Counted from the first letter of the stretch, positions 22,490 through 34,009 are shown. The stretch: 64,000 nt of DNA from Daedaleopsis sinensis (GCA_033807695.1 CM066307.1:186001-250000); one strand, 5' to 3'. The notes: generated by a model from the sequence alone, not told the origin. Translations and numbers: made by a program.

Positions 22490-23272
22490 TGAGGTGCGGC
22501 AATTGTCAGGACTAATGTGCAGGGAGGTGCGGCAATTGTCGGGACTAATGTGCAGGGAGGTGCGGCAATTGTCGGGACTAATGTGCAGGGAGGTGCGGCA
22601 ATTGTCGGGACTAATGTGCAGGGAGGTGCGGCAATTGTCGGGACTAATGTGCAGGGAGGTGCGGCAATTGTCGGGACTAATGTGCAGGGAGGTGCGGCAA
22701 TTGTCAGCACTAACACACAGGGAGGTGCGGCAATTGTCGGGACTAACGTGCAGAGAGGTGCGGCAATTGTCAGCACTAACACACAGGGAGGTGCAAGAAT
22801 TTGTCTGGACGACGAGAGGGGTGCAGCAAATATGAATGCTGATAGGCAGCAGCGTGCGGAAAATGTCGGGAATAACGGGCAGGGAGGTGCGGCGATTGTC
22901 GGGACTAACGTGCAGGGAGGTGCGGCAATTGTCAGCACTAACACACAGGGAGGTGCAAGAATTTGTCTGGACGACGAGAGGGGTGCAGCAAATATGAATG
23001 CTGATAGGCAGCAGCGTGCGGAAAATGTTGAGAATAACGGGCAGGGAGGTGCGGCAATTGTCGGGACTAACGTGCAGAGAGGTGCGGCAATTGTCGGGAC
23101 TAACACACAGGGAGGTGCAAGAATTTGTCTGGACGACGAGAGGGGTGCAGCAAATATGAATGCTGATAGGCAGCAGCGTGCGGAAAATGTTGAGAATAAC
23201 GGGCAGGGAGGTGCGGCAATTGTCGGGACTAACGGGCAGGGAGGTGCACCAATTGGCAAGGCTAATACATAG
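22490..23272 (+). repeat. 33-bp minisatellite with 162-bp higher-order repeat
   Basis: Seven or so head-to-tail 33-bp units (22490-22720) based on GTGCGGCAATTGTCGGGACT, then about three 162-bp composite units (markers at 22791, 22953 and 23115). Both periods are multiples of three, so the plus frame stays open for 251 codons, reading GGAAIVGTNVQ over and over with an inserted RICLDDERGAANMNADRQQR block. The antisense frame is open too. I cannot tell whether it is translated; no promoter or splice signal stands out. It lies inside the KDZ-TET element next to its right end. Confidence 0.85.
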
Positions 23273-23559
23273 AGTGGTGTGACAATTGGCGAGGCCAACA
23301 TCTAGAGTTGCAATTCCTCCAACAGAAGGCCATCACGCAAGGCCAATTGGCCATAATTAATTACTATTATGGTCACACAGGTAATCACTAATGCTGAGAG
23401 GTCAGATATTATTCATACATCCCACTGGCACTTTAGGCAAAGCCAATCGGTCCACTGACCTGCAACATTATGCCTCATTAATAAAGAAAAATGGGATAGC
23501 GTGATGGGGTGTTTAACAACCAAAAGTGGTTGGTATGCTGATGTTTCTTACTACATGCA
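23273..23559. other. AT-rich right end of the KDZ-TET element
   Basis: Noncoding sequence with CAATTGG and GGCCAATTGG words like the left end. It ends at TACATGCA directly before the duplicated target sequence. Weak similarity of the outer 60 bp to the inverted left end (a TTGTTAAA stretch in both) is not enough to call terminal inverted repeats. Confidence 0.45.
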
Positions 23560-23570
23560 CTCTCCAAGCC
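23560..23570. repeat. Target-site duplication, right copy
   Basis: CTCTCCAAGCC, identical to 5479-5489 and part of the coding sequence of reductase copy A. Confidence 0.85.
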
Positions 23571-24819
23571 GTCCGTAATACCCGCCAGGCCATTCGGCAA
23601 GACTTCCACTGAGTTCGGCTATGAAAACTACCATCCAAGCTCAGCGCTCAGCATCCGCCGACTCGAGCTCAAAGTGGAGCCACAAGCGTGAGTGCGTACC
23701 ACGATGACACCATCCCTTAGCCACCCCGTTAACCGCTTGTACACCTCGATACCGATCTGCCTGTTTTGAGAAAAATGTACGTTGCCAACCACATCGACTA
23801 TCTTCTTCCCGTTACTGTCCTTCTTGAGCTCCGCAGGGATTACGTCCTGGAGGACGATGATGAGCACCCCGCCGGGTGCGAGTGCCTCGTAGGCCAGCGT
23901 CTGCGTGTCGAGGATTGAGACCGTGTCATGGACGTACTCGATAGGCACGCCGCCCGTGATGTCTTTGAGCGAGCTGATGATTGCCGAGGGGGCGAGGAAG
24001 CGGTTTAATACATGGGTGGCACCGAGCGACTTAAGCAAGGACTCGTTGTGGAGAGACGCGGTAGTTATGATTGGGGAAAACTTGTTCAATCTCGCGAGCT
24101 GGATCGCTAGACAATGACTGTGAGTATAGGCAGATGACTACAAGAGGATGCCTGTGAGTTGATACTCATACCGTACTGTCCGACGGACGAGGCTCCTCCT
24201 AGTATGAATGCAGGCTTATCCACGAACTTGGTTTCACCGCCCTCCTCCCAAGGAGCCGGGAATCCTGCGGACTTGGCACGCGGATTGTGGTTCCAGACGC
24301 CGGTGAATATAGTCGCGAGGGCGAGCGGTACTGACGCTGCTTGATCGAAAGAGATGTTCTCTGGAATCTATGGGTACAGTTCGGTCAGAATAGATCGAAC
24401 ACTCGCGGAATTCGGTGTCGATGCTTACCTTGGCAGTTATCTCAGCAGGGACTATCGCGTACTGCTGAAAGGTTGCCTTGTCGTTCGAGAACCAACCCTG
24501 AAATAAGCTGAAACGGCGATTTAGCCATGCTGGCAGGACGCGAAGTATGTGGATCTACTCACACCCTGTCACCTTTGGAGAAGCCGGAGACCTCAGATCC
24601 GTGTCCCTCGACAACTCCCGCTCCGTCTGACCCGCCGATGGCAGGATAGCTGGAGAGCAGGCCGCTGTATTCTCCCTGAATCTTCCAGTCCACGGGGTTC
24701 AGCGCGGTTGAGATGATCTTGGCGAGGAGATCCTTGGGTCCCGGAGTAGGAACCACATTCTCGCCAAGCTGATAGTCACCATTCTGGGTGGGGAGGATGA
24801 GAGCCTTTTGGTTGGGCAT
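23560..24819 (-). pseudogene. NAD(P)H-dependent MDR reductase, copy A (5' part, insertion-split)
   Basis: Exons 24819-24563, 24507-24429, 24367-24172, 24106-23700 and 23618-23560 encode a zinc-less medium-chain reductase: a GroES-like N-terminus with TPGPKDLLAKIISTALNPVD and GSDGAGVVEGHGSEVSGFSKG, then EITAK..IPENISFDQAASVPL, the cofactor loop ILGGASSVGQYAIQLA, and LKSLGATHVLNR. The last exon stops after PNGLAGITDGLE, where the 18-kb KDZ-TET element intervenes; the rest lies at 5489-5418. Without the element the gene would encode 352 aa. As it stands, transcription would read into the element, so the copy is probably inactive or C-terminally altered. There are no inactivating changes in the exons, which points to a recent hit. 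Confidence 0.9.
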
Positions 24820-25104
24820 CTTGAGCTAGAGCTGAGATACAGTGGGTGCATGTAAGGCATCCCACCGTGGGTCTATATGTAGTCTATATACCTCCTACAA
24901 CGGACGCGTTGTGTTTCTCGGTTTAGCAGACCTAGGGAAGTAGAGATTTACATCCGACTTCGGGGTATGTGTCAGGCTCGGCCTGGCTCGGCCAACTTGT
25001 GACAGCTGTCGTCATTACTATTTGTCGCAGGCTGCAGCTGGGTCACGCAATCAGCGCTAAGCGCTCACTGGCACGCGGCGGCGGTGTTCAACATCTTCGA
25101 TCCT
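24820..25104. promoter_or_regulatory. Upstream region of copy A, truncated by the CACTA insertion
   Basis: Only 288 bp separate the copy A start codon from the CACTA element end at 25108. Any promoter elements further upstream have been displaced by 18.2 kb to beyond 43329. Confidence 0.5.
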
Positions 25105-25107
25105 CCT

Positions 25108-25223
25108 CACGGCAGGCAAACGCGAATTTTTGTCGGTGGAAAAGTCACAAAAAAGTCGCAGCCAGTAGTTACGCATTTAGCGGATATTCTTCCGCATTTG
25201 GGCTTGAGAAAGGATAACATTTT
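25108..25223 (+). repeat. CACTA terminal inverted repeat, left
   Basis: 116 bp, a perfect inverted match by eye to 43214-43329. Divergence of zero suggests recent transposition. Confidence 0.93.
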
Positions 25224-25294
25224 CTATACCAATTCGATCGATTTTCCGATTGGCTAATAGCATATTTAGTTAGGGCTTATTATTTGGCATAATG

Positions 25295-25525
25295 GTTTAA
25301 CCCATTTGTGACTTTTCTTCCAGAAACCACCAGGCGCTTTCGTTGCCTTTTCGTCAAGAGAATAGTTTACCTCTTCGCTGGGCTTTTTGCGCCTTTTATG
25401 CGCTCCAAAAAGGTAACATTTTGTGACGAACAAACAGAAAACCTTTGCCTTGATTTTCTTGCCTACAAAATTGGCTAAATGCACTCACAACAGTTTAACC
25501 ATTTCACCCCTTTTCATTCATAGAA
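25295..25525 (+). repeat. 231-bp subterminal direct repeat, left copy
   Basis: Identical by eye to 42892-43122 and in the same orientation, although the outer repeats are inverted. It is AT-rich and noncoding, starting GTTTAACCCATTTGTGACTT. Confidence 0.9.
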
Positions 25526-25539
25526 CATATGCTCTATTC

Positions 25540-26300
25540 CGCAAGTAAGGTGTTCGGACGCCGAGCGGGCGGAAGTGGGTGGACCGTAGGGCGCGCGAGC
25601 ACGATGAGAACTGTTCCCAGCATACCGGGGCCGGGGAACCGGAGCGCAGGTGAGGCGCAAAGTCGTGCGAAGTGGAGTAGATGTGAGGGCGGTCGAGAGC
25701 GGACGAGTCCACGACGCGACGCGACGGGGTGAGGCGCGAACTGGTGCGACGCGACGGGGTGATGCGTGAACCGGTGCGAAGCGGCGGGGTGAGGCGCGAA
25801 GTCGTGCGAAGTGGAGCACATGCGAGGGTGGGCGAGGGCGGGCGAGTCCACGACGCGACGCGGTGAGGCGTGAACTGGTGTGAAGCGGCGGGGTCAGGCG
25901 CGAACTGGTGCGACGCGACGCGGAGAGGTGTGAAGCGGCGGGGTCAGGCGCAAAGTGGCGCGGACTGGCGGGATGAGGCGCAATCTGGTGCACAGCGGCG
26001 GGGTGAGGCGCAACCTGGTGCGAAGCGGCGGGGTGAGGCGCAATCTGGTGCGACGCGACGCGGTGAGGTGTGAAGCGGCGGGGTGCGGCGCGAGCTAGCG
26101 CGGATTGGCGCGGACTGGCGGGATGAGGCGCAATCTGGTGCAAAGCGGTGGGGTGAGGCGCGAACGGATGCGAACTGGCGCGCAGCGGAGCATATGTGGG
26201 CGCTCGGCCGAGTATGGTTCAAGAGCAAAGCGACGCGACGCGAAGCAGCGGGGTGTGGCAGGGTGAGGCGCGAAGCGGAGGATATGCGAGCGTAGAACTT
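25540..26300 (+). repeat. GC-rich subterminal tandem-repeat region, left copy
   Basis: Degenerate short units around GGGTGAGGCGCGAACTGGTG and GCGACGCGAC. The segment from about 25662 to 26190 is nearly identical to 42205-42735 in the same orientation. The long open frames across it on both strands are by-products of the repeat. CACTA elements characteristically have subterminal repeats that bind their second protein. Confidence 0.85.
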
Positions 26301-26985
26301 GAAGTAAGTGGCCGTGACGCGGAGAGGGAAGGAGGGAGGGAGGCAAAGTGGTCGGGAGTGAGGAGAAGTGGTCGAGCGGGAGCGAGGTGTAGCGGAGAAC
26401 AACGGCGTGCGTGAGGTTGTAGAGCGAAGCGTAGTGCTCCATCCAAGAGGAGTGCGCCGGAACGCGATGGGGTGTGAAGAGGTGTAGCAGAGTGTGTCCG
26501 GGAGTACCGCGGAGCAGAGCAATCGGACGCTTCGGAGCGGCGGGGTGAGCCACGAGACGGCGCAAAACGGAGTACATCCGAGTGCGTGATCGCAGCGCGA
26601 CGTGCAGTGTCGTGTTCGACGGGCTAGTCAATCTGGGACCACTGCGGGGTAAAGTTGTGCAGCGAGGAGTGGTGCGACGCGGAGGATAGTATGCGAGTGT
26701 GGAAGTCATTGGTGTGAAGCACGTCTCCGGGACGCAGCGCGAAGTGGTCCAACGCGGAGCAGCGCGGCCGGAAGTAGAGCAAGGTAGAGCACGCACCGGA
26801 GCGACTTCGAGAGGTGTGGACGTGCACTCGAAGTGGTGCAATGCAGGGCACAGTGGCCCGGGGGCGACGTACTATGTTGCTGGCTGGTCCTGCGGAAAAT
26901 GTATGCAAATGTAGGCTGAAGAAATGCAGAAAACTTGTATAAAGCAAAAGGAATAGAACTACACCGTAGGAATCGCGTACCGACA
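26301..26985. other. CACTA left subterminal region, no gene seen
   Basis: Continues the purine-rich, GCG-rich composition of the repeat region in decayed form up to the 3' end of the partner gene at 26986. No supported coding sequence. Confidence 0.4.
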
Positions 26986-29900
26986 CTAAATCGTGAAGTT
27001 ATAGAGCTCCTCAACAATCTCCAACTCGCCAATCATATGCGGCGAGAGCGTTTTCAGCCATTCTTCGTCATAACAGTTGCGCCACAACCCGATCGGGGCA
27101 ACACCTTCTTCGACTGGGTTGTCCTGGCTGATAAGACGGGTACAAGGTGTGTTCCCGCTCATTGCGCGACGGTGGACGGGGTGCTTCCAATCCTCGCGAT
27201 ATAACTGGTCCAGTGTATGAAAGAAGTTCCGGAGTTCCGCGCTCTGCCACTGAGCGATGACGATGCGCCATACCGGGGGAAGCTCTTTCTCCGGCCCATT
27301 GGTCTCATCGCCGCTCATGTTGATTGGCTCGAGGGCGGCGAACAAGGAGATATGGCGATGCAACTGAGGGCGACGGAAGATCACCACCGCGCGAGATTGA
27401 TGGAGCTATGTGGGACGGAGTTGCGTGAGCCACAAACAGTTAAGTCACAAGTGGAATAAAAGGGCTCACCGAATGCTTGCGTGAGGTCTGCGCGGCTCGA
27501 CGAGCGATAGCCGCCAGCTTCTCCGGGTCTGGGGGACTCACAGAGTCGCGCCAACGACTGCGACAGTACGGCATATGGTTATCCAGGACCTTGCCTATGA
27601 CCTCCCGTGTGAGAAGCTCAGGCGGGGTTGGATTGTTGAAGTATGCGCCTCCGGCGACTCGTGCGAGGTACTTGTCGATGAAGATTTCGCGAGCTTCCTT
27701 GTTCATAGCGAACTTCTTCCAGGACTCTGCGAAATCGATGCGGAAGTGGGCAGCATCCATCACAAAAGAACCATCTCTCCGTAGATAGGCCGCGATCTCG
27801 TCTGCAGTGAGTCGCGGGTACTGCGCAGCGACGAGGGACCAATCCGTGATGTGGAGCATACTCTCTAGCAGATGACGCACTCGCACCTGTTGAAACGACT
27901 TCAGGGCCATGAATATATGATGAAAGTCGGGGTTATCGTACCCTGAGACGACCAAGATGACGATCCTTGGCCAGTTCCGGATCGTCGCCCTCGTCATCGG
28001 CATCGTCTACTCGACGTCCTTGGTATCGTGCAGCCTTCTCCTGGATGCGGCGGTGCCTCTTGCGCTCTCGAAGCGTAGGGTTCTTGGGCGTACGCACCCG
28101 GGAAGTTTCGGCTGGCGCATTGGCACCATTGGCTGGATGAGCCTCGGAGGGGCGATGATCATTGTCGCGCTGCTTGTCCAGAACCTCTGTGATCAGCTCG
28201 GAACGGAGCTCGGCCAATTCTTGCTTGAGTAGCATTCTAAGGGCCAGTTTAGCGTGACATGCAAAGCATACATAGCATCGAACGCACTGCATCTCTTGCT
28301 GCGCATGCTTCATTTCTTGAATTTGAGACATCATGTACAAGAATGCTTCAGAACCGAAGACGGACGCGCCCTGCGCCGGCTGTTGTGTCGGCAGCTGTTG
28401 TGTCGGTTACATCATAGTAAATTAGAAAGTACCCGCCGCGAAGGCAAAGGCGTAGCACTTACTCGGTGTTGTAGGATAGGGTCAGAGATACCTGGATATA
28501 TCCTAGGAGCATGGTTGTGGTCGGACGGACCCACGGCTGAAGTGCCTGCAGTGTTCTCCTGCCATTGAGTATCCATAATATGGTCATCATCGACGGCACG
28601 TCCCTGAGCAAGTGTCAGAACACGCAACTCCTGAGAAGGTTAGTTACATACCTTGCCCTTATCTGCTGCTCTAGTGGGCTCGTCGGCCACCCGTGGTTTC
28701 CCCAATTGTATTATAAACACCCACATAAGTGCCCGAACCCTTGTGTATTTCGTGGGGGAATTGTAATATCAAACTATGTGCAGGGATTGTAATATAGCAA
28801 GGGGGGGCCGTTGTAATACAAGTCTGGCCAAAAGCGGAGCATTGTAATATCATCTGACATCTTGTACTACTGATTGTAATACATATGGGCTCCTTCTATA
28901 TATCCTTGTACAACTGTTGTAATATCTGTAGGACACCTTGTAAAACCTAGGTCAGGTGATGTTATACAACTGGTAACTATTGTAAAATGATACTGTAATC
29001 ATTGTAAAACAAAAGTGGACCAATCTACCGGTATTTTGGGCGCTTTTTTGATATCCTAATGCAGTAGATCATGATGTCATTGTTTGTGAGCGCTTTTTTG
29101 ATGTCCAAATGCGGTAGGTCCTCTACTGAACTCCCAATATTGCAGCCTATATAGTGCCCCCAGATCTTCATGAAAAGACATGATTGTAGGCTCATTCTGT
29201 TTGCATTTTTGAGTACTATTGGATGGTGTATAGTACCAATTGTATTACCCAATAGAATACTGTATATGCTGCAATTGGGTCATAAACCACTAAATTATGA
29301 TGGTATATTGGCTTATACCAGTAGTAAATGTGCATATAGCTTGATACAAAGGACACCAGTCGATGGTAGGGTGCTGCGGCGCACTAGGGGCAAATATCAT
29401 GGTCATACATGCAGAACTGATGGAGATATACTATATGCAGGGATTTTCAAAAGCTGCACTTGTATTTGGCCAGTACCGGGCTAGCGGGACGTTGGTGCCC
29501 ATCTCCCTTATCACTATTAGACTTGTATCTTTAAGGGCTTTCAAATGAGGTATTACACAGGTCAGATCGTGGACCTGACCTGACACTCTCCTCCTACCTC
29601 ACTTCCCATCAATCCTTTTCTAGCCCCTTGTGCTGTCCATGAAGTGCTACAGAATTTTGTACAGTTTCTTCTGGTTATATTGACAATAGCCTCGTCCATT
29701 TTCAAAGCTCTAGCCCCCTTTACTGGTGCGTGGTGAACTTGTGCACACTTTATGCACCTAAATCATCCAGGCAGAATATCTTTGTGAATATATGGGATCT
29801 TATTGTTCTATTTTTTGCAATGTCTTCCAATTGTGTATCTCTAGCAGTCCTTTTAAGGATATAACGAGAAGCTTGTGCGATACTTGCGAAATACTTAATC

Positions 29901-32900
29901 AGTAGTTTTGGAAGCATGCTATATTGTACTTGTTAGAGAGCATGGATGGGTCCTGAAACTACAGATAAGATCACCATAAAGTGCACCTACATATAGCAAA
30001 AAGAATTATAAGATTTGGTTGAGTAGAGGTGGAGATACTGCTGAAACCTCTGTTGAAGATGCAGAAGCAGTGAAATGCATGCATGCAGTGCTGAAAGTTG
30101 GCATTTCACAACACATCTGCAATATCTTTGCTACCGCTACATCAAACCTCTTCAAACTTTACAACCCTTTTCCTATATCTATGGACTCCTCTATCTGTGA
30201 CTCTGGGCTGGCTACACTGAGTATAGAGACTTCAATTGCCACAATGACTCCGGTAACTGATAAGGAAATTGCGAGAGATCAAGTACACATAGGCTTATAC
30301 AACTTTGTGGATGGGTACAAGTAATGAAGGCAAGTATAGGGTAGATTTATTGTAGATCCACTCAAGGTTGCCGTAAAGATATTGCGCCTGTATGGTTTAG
30401 ATGTATAAAGTGTACACAAGTGCACCACACGCCAGTGAAGACAGTTAGAGCTCTGAAAATGGTCGAGGCCATTGTCAATATAGCTAGAAGTAACTGTATA
30501 AAATTTTGTAGCACTTCATGGACAGCACAAGGGGCTAGAAAAGGATTGATGGGAAGTGAGGTAGGAGGAGAGTGTCAGGTCAGGTCCACGATCTGACCTG
30601 TGTAATACCTCATTTGAAAGCCCTTAAAGATACAAGTCTAATAGTGATAAGGGAGATGGGCACCAACGTCCCGCTAGCCCGGTACTGGCCAAATACAAGT
30701 GCAGCTTTTGAAAATCCCTGCATATAGTATATCTCCATCAGTTCTGCATGTATGACCATGATATTTGCCCCCTAGTGCGCCGCAGCACCCTACCATCGAC
30801 TGGTGTCCTTTGTATCAAGCTATATGCACATTTACTACTGGTATAAGCCAATATACCATCATAATTTAGTGGTTTATGACCCAATTGCAGCATATACAGT
30901 ATTCTATTGGGTAATACAATTGGTACTATACACCATCCAATAGTACTCAAAAATGCAAACAGAATGGGCCTACAATCATGTCTTTTCATGAAGATCTGGG
31001 GGCACTATATAGGCTGCAATATTGGGAGTTCAGTAGAGGACCTACCGCATTTGGACATCAAAAAAGCGCTCACAAACAATGACATCATGATCTACTGCAT
31101 TAGGATATCAAAAAAGCGCCCAAAATACCGGTAGATTGGTCCACTTTTGTTTTACAATGATTACTATCATGTACGGGGTTTTGCAAAATTGCAAAATTTG
31201 ACAAATCCGTGCTACTCCCCCGTCCCTTCACGGATTACGATACAATATTTGCAGGTACAATCTACAGTATGTCTCTGCACTATATGTCTACACAGAGTGA
31301 GCAGAATGGAAGGGAGGAGGGCGGACGAAGGGGTAATATTTGTATACACCCCCCTGTCACGCCATCAATCGAGAGATCCCTCGATGTACACCAAGCGTTG
31401 GACCGTATGTTTTTGCCTGTGAGGTACTGAGGATGCTACATACGCGTTTGAGACACCCGATTCTCTCAGAAAAATGTTTGCCATGACATAGTCAAGTTAG
31501 AATGTGCAATTTGGGCGCTGTTTGCACAGTGGTGCAAAGTATGCATTTCTCGGGCGCGTAAATTCTTACTTCCGTTGTGTTCGCAATTCTTATGCTACGT
31601 CCATCAAACTTCATAAAAGTGTTCCTTGATGCATTCGATATATACGTACCAAAAGTTGATTTTGTGCACCCCCATTTGAAGGAGAGACGGAAGTTGCAAA
31701 ATAAATTTTGCAAAACCCCGTACATGATAGTACAGTATCATTTTACAATAGTTACCAGTTGTATAACATCACCTGACCTAGGTTTTACAAGGTGTCCTAC
31801 AGATATTACAACAGTTGTACAAGGATATATAGAAGGAGCCCATATGTATTACAATCAGTAGTACAAGATGTCAGATGATATTACAATGCTCCGCTTTTGG
31901 CCAGACTTGTATTACAATGGCCCCCCCTTGCTATATTACAATCCCTGCACATAGTTTGATATTACAATTCCCCCACGAAATACACAAGGGTTCGGGCACT
32001 TATGTGGGTGTTTATAATACAATTGGGGAAACCAGTAGTGCGTCGGCGGACATATCCTAGAAGATGCACAACTCAGTTTTGTTTCCTGTCAGCGAGACGG
32101 GGTTACGCACAATGTCGAAGTCTAGAGTAGTCATGAAAGGCAGGACATTTCGTCCAAAAAGCTCGTCTTCCATTGCGTGATCCGGTGGATGAGAGTCATG
32201 CGCTGAGTCCGGAGGAGCGGGTAGAGGCCGCGAGGGCTGGGGCTGAGCGATGATGGGGATCGGGGGGGGTGCCGGTGCTGTCAAGTGCAACGAATGTTGC
32301 GGCAACCAGTTTGTTTCGAAGGCGGAGGGCATATGAGGCGGACGAGGAATAATGGCAGGTGGGAGCCAATCCTCCATCGTTTGCTGTGGATGAGAATTGT
32401 CCTGGTTCATCATCTCAGGCATCTGAATCGTAGCTGGTGTATCCACCATGTGCATAGTTTGCGCGCCATAGAGCTGAGGCTGGATAGACGAGCTGGGCAC
32501 GAAGTGGTGCGACTGGGGCTGGAAGGACGTCTGACGATGCTGATCAGGATCTTGAAAAGGTTGCTGATTAGGAACTTGAAAAAACTGCTGATTCGGGTGA
32601 GGGTAAGGATGAGAGGGAGGATATTGCGGTTGTGGTTGCGATTGCGGGTGGGGAGGGTGGGGCTGGGGCTGGAAGGACGCTTGAGGATGATAGAAAGATT
32701 GTTGTTGAGGGTGAGCGGGAGGAGCGGGAGGGTGAGCGTGAGCGTGAGGAGCGTGAGGAGCGGGAGCGTGAGCGGGAGGAGCGGGAGCGTGAGCGTGAGC
32801 ATGAGGGGCGTGAGGGGCCCCGGGCGGGAGGGCGAGCGTGAGCGTGAGGAGCGTGAGGAGCGGGAGGGCGAGCGTGAGCGTGAGGAGCGGGAGGAGCGGG

Positions 32901-34009
32901 AGGGTGAGCATGAGCGTGAGCATGAGCGTGAGCGTGTTGCGCCTGACGCTGTGGTTGCGCCTGCGGTTGCGTTTGGGTCTGTGGTTGTGGCGGCTGAATC
33001 TGAGCGGAAGGCTGAGCCGATTGAGTTGCCGGGACTGCAGACGAACGGGTATTCGTGCGCCCCGATGGCTGCCGTCGAACGGGCTGAGTCGAGTCGGCCA
33101 CGATTACCTTAGTCTTCTTTGTACTGAATTCTGAATCGGCCGCTGCAACGGCAGACCGTGCTCCAGAGTGCGAAGCAGCTTCTAAGACCTGACGCTGCTG
33201 GCCTTGGTCGAGCGTTAGCCATGTTTGCTTCGCAACCTCGGGAGTCTGAGTACGTGTGAGCTCGTCGCCCGATTGTCAATAGAGGCGTACGTACCATGAC
33301 ACCTTGACTGGTCTGCCAAACGTACAACCGCAAAGCTTCGATGGTATTCAGATGCACATAAGTAGAAGGTTGACGCGCCAGGGTCCGACCATTGTCGGAT
33401 CCGGGAGCGGAGGAGGCATGGACATCAGAGTTGACATTCGCATTGGTAGGCGAGGGGTCAGCGACCCTCGCCGGAGCGGACGGTCCTGGTGTGTTCTCGC
33501 GAGTACTAGGAGGGCGCCTTGGAATCGGAGCCGTGTTCCTGCCGCTCGAGTTTACACCGTGCGCGATCGCGATATCCACAGGTATGTTTTGAGACGGATC
33601 TGCGGAGAACAGCTGCAGTAAATTTAGCGAGCGGAACATATATATGTGGCTAGAAAACGCTTACGCGCTGTGTGGGCGGCGCAACATTAGGGACAGCTGC
33701 TCGGTTGGCCCGTAGAGCGCGGGCAGAGGATCGCAGCAGTGCCAGCCTTGTACCGCGGGTAGCGACCTGCGAGGTACTTATTATCAGTCCATGTATGATA
33801 AAGGACTAGAAACCACGTACGTCGTATATGGGATTGAGTTGTAGAGGGGGGGCATTGTCCTACGTTGTGTCAGTTCTTGTACTTAGGGCCCTGCGGTGCG
33901 GTGCGGTGCTCACCTGTCCCTCTGCGAGTCTCACCGACTTTGTGTTTTGTAAGTTATGCACGAACTGACCAACTAAACGCCGCTTTTCTCCAAGGGAAGA
34001 TTGAGTCAT
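26986..34009 (-). CDS. CACTA partner gene (TnpA-like position), multi-exon, interrupted
   Basis: Read from about 34009 (MTQSSLGEKRRLVGQFVHNL) to 26986, with ten or so exons. They include VATRGTRLALLRSSARALR, LFSADPSQNIPVDIAIAHGV, a Gln/Pro/His/Ala low-complexity stretch (33100-32200), and beyond the nested foldback element ELRVLTLAQGRAVDDDHIMD, SEAFLYMMSQIQEMKHAQQE (coiled coil), basic RERKRHRRIQEKAARYQGRR, and a conserved-looking C-terminal domain (HITDWSLVAAQYPRLTADEI..., then ELPPVWRIVIAQWQSAELRN ending YNFTI). The last two exons join at RKHS|LHQSRAVV in phase. The family is unknown. Divergent placement from the transposase suggests the accessory DNA-binding protein of the element. The 3.3-kb foldback element at 28694-32034 and a frame change in the Ala-His-Pro repeat near 32820 suggest it is damaged. 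Confidence 0.55.
28694..32034. mobile_element. Foldback-like element 1 (about 1.1-kb inverted arms)
   Basis: The left arm 28694-29770 is an inverted copy of the right arm, about 30395-32034 (minus a 567-bp insertion), starting TGGTTTCCCCAATTGTATTA at both ends. The arms are highly similar except near the centre. They contain spaced TTGTAATA/TTGTAAAA words every 25-30 bp. A central single-copy part (29770-30395) has only a 101-codon frame with no recognised family. No clear target duplication was found. It sits within the CACTA partner gene. Confidence 0.8.
31164..31730. mobile_element. MITE with TA duplication (Tc1/mariner-like, 567 bp)
   Basis: Terminal inverted repeats begin CTATCATGTACGGGGTTTTG on each strand, flanked by TA at 31162-31163 and 31731-31732. 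The opposite arm of the foldback element retains the empty site (a single TA at 28996-28997 in the inverted copy), which proves insertion into one arm after the arms were formed. There is no transposase inside, so it is non-autonomous. Confidence 0.92.
32200..33100 (-). repeat. Ala-His-Pro / Gln-Pro low-complexity coding stretch
   Basis: Within the partner gene, short GAGCGTGAGCGTGAGGAGCG-type repeats on the plus strand encode AHAHAHPPAPP tracts on the minus strand, followed by a Gln/Pro/His-rich tract. The reading frame that carries the upstream exon changes to the frame of the downstream part near 32820, so an indel in the repeat (or an unseen intron) is implied. Confidence 0.65.

Larger units (their letters stand above)
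5490..23559. mobile_element. 18.07-kb KDZ transposon carrying a TET/JBP dioxygenase
   Basis: The boundaries are set by the break in the last exon of reductase copy A and the 11-bp duplication at its ends. The contents in order are: an AT-rich left end (5490-6130), direct repeats, gene 1 (minus), gene 2 (plus), gene 3 (minus), a TET/JBP dioxygenase (plus), a KDZ transposase (plus), a small gene (plus), a 93-bp tandem duplication, a 33-bp minisatellite, and an AT-rich right end. The host exon is otherwise intact, which suggests a recent insertion. All three conserved acidic transposase positions are present and the splice phases of the modelled genes close cleanly, so it may be autonomous. No strong terminal inverted repeat was visible by eye. 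Association of KDZ transposases with TET/JBP genes is established in basidiomycetes (Kyakuja-Dileera-Zisupton class). Confidence 0.85.

Noticed and set aside
22490..23272. CRISPR-like regular repeats
   Set aside because: The units are head to tail without unique spacers and the genome is eukaryotic.
22375..23301. A 308-codon minus-strand frame through the minisatellite as a Pro/Cys-rich protein
   Set aside because: It is open only because the repeat periods are multiples of three; the sense frame is equally open.
5490..23559. Terminal inverted repeats of the KDZ-TET element
   Set aside because: The outermost 60 bp show only scattered similarity when inverted, too weak to claim.
25266..25484. 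A 72-codon minus frame in the 231-bp repeat as a small Lys-rich protein
   Set aside because: It lies wholly in a noncoding subterminal repeat present twice; no start context or conservation beyond the repeat.
25514..26841. Long Ser/His/Arg-rich frames on both strands of the GC-rich CACTA subterminal region
   Set aside because: They are by-products of degenerate GC-rich tandem repeats; no splice sites, start context or conserved domain support them.
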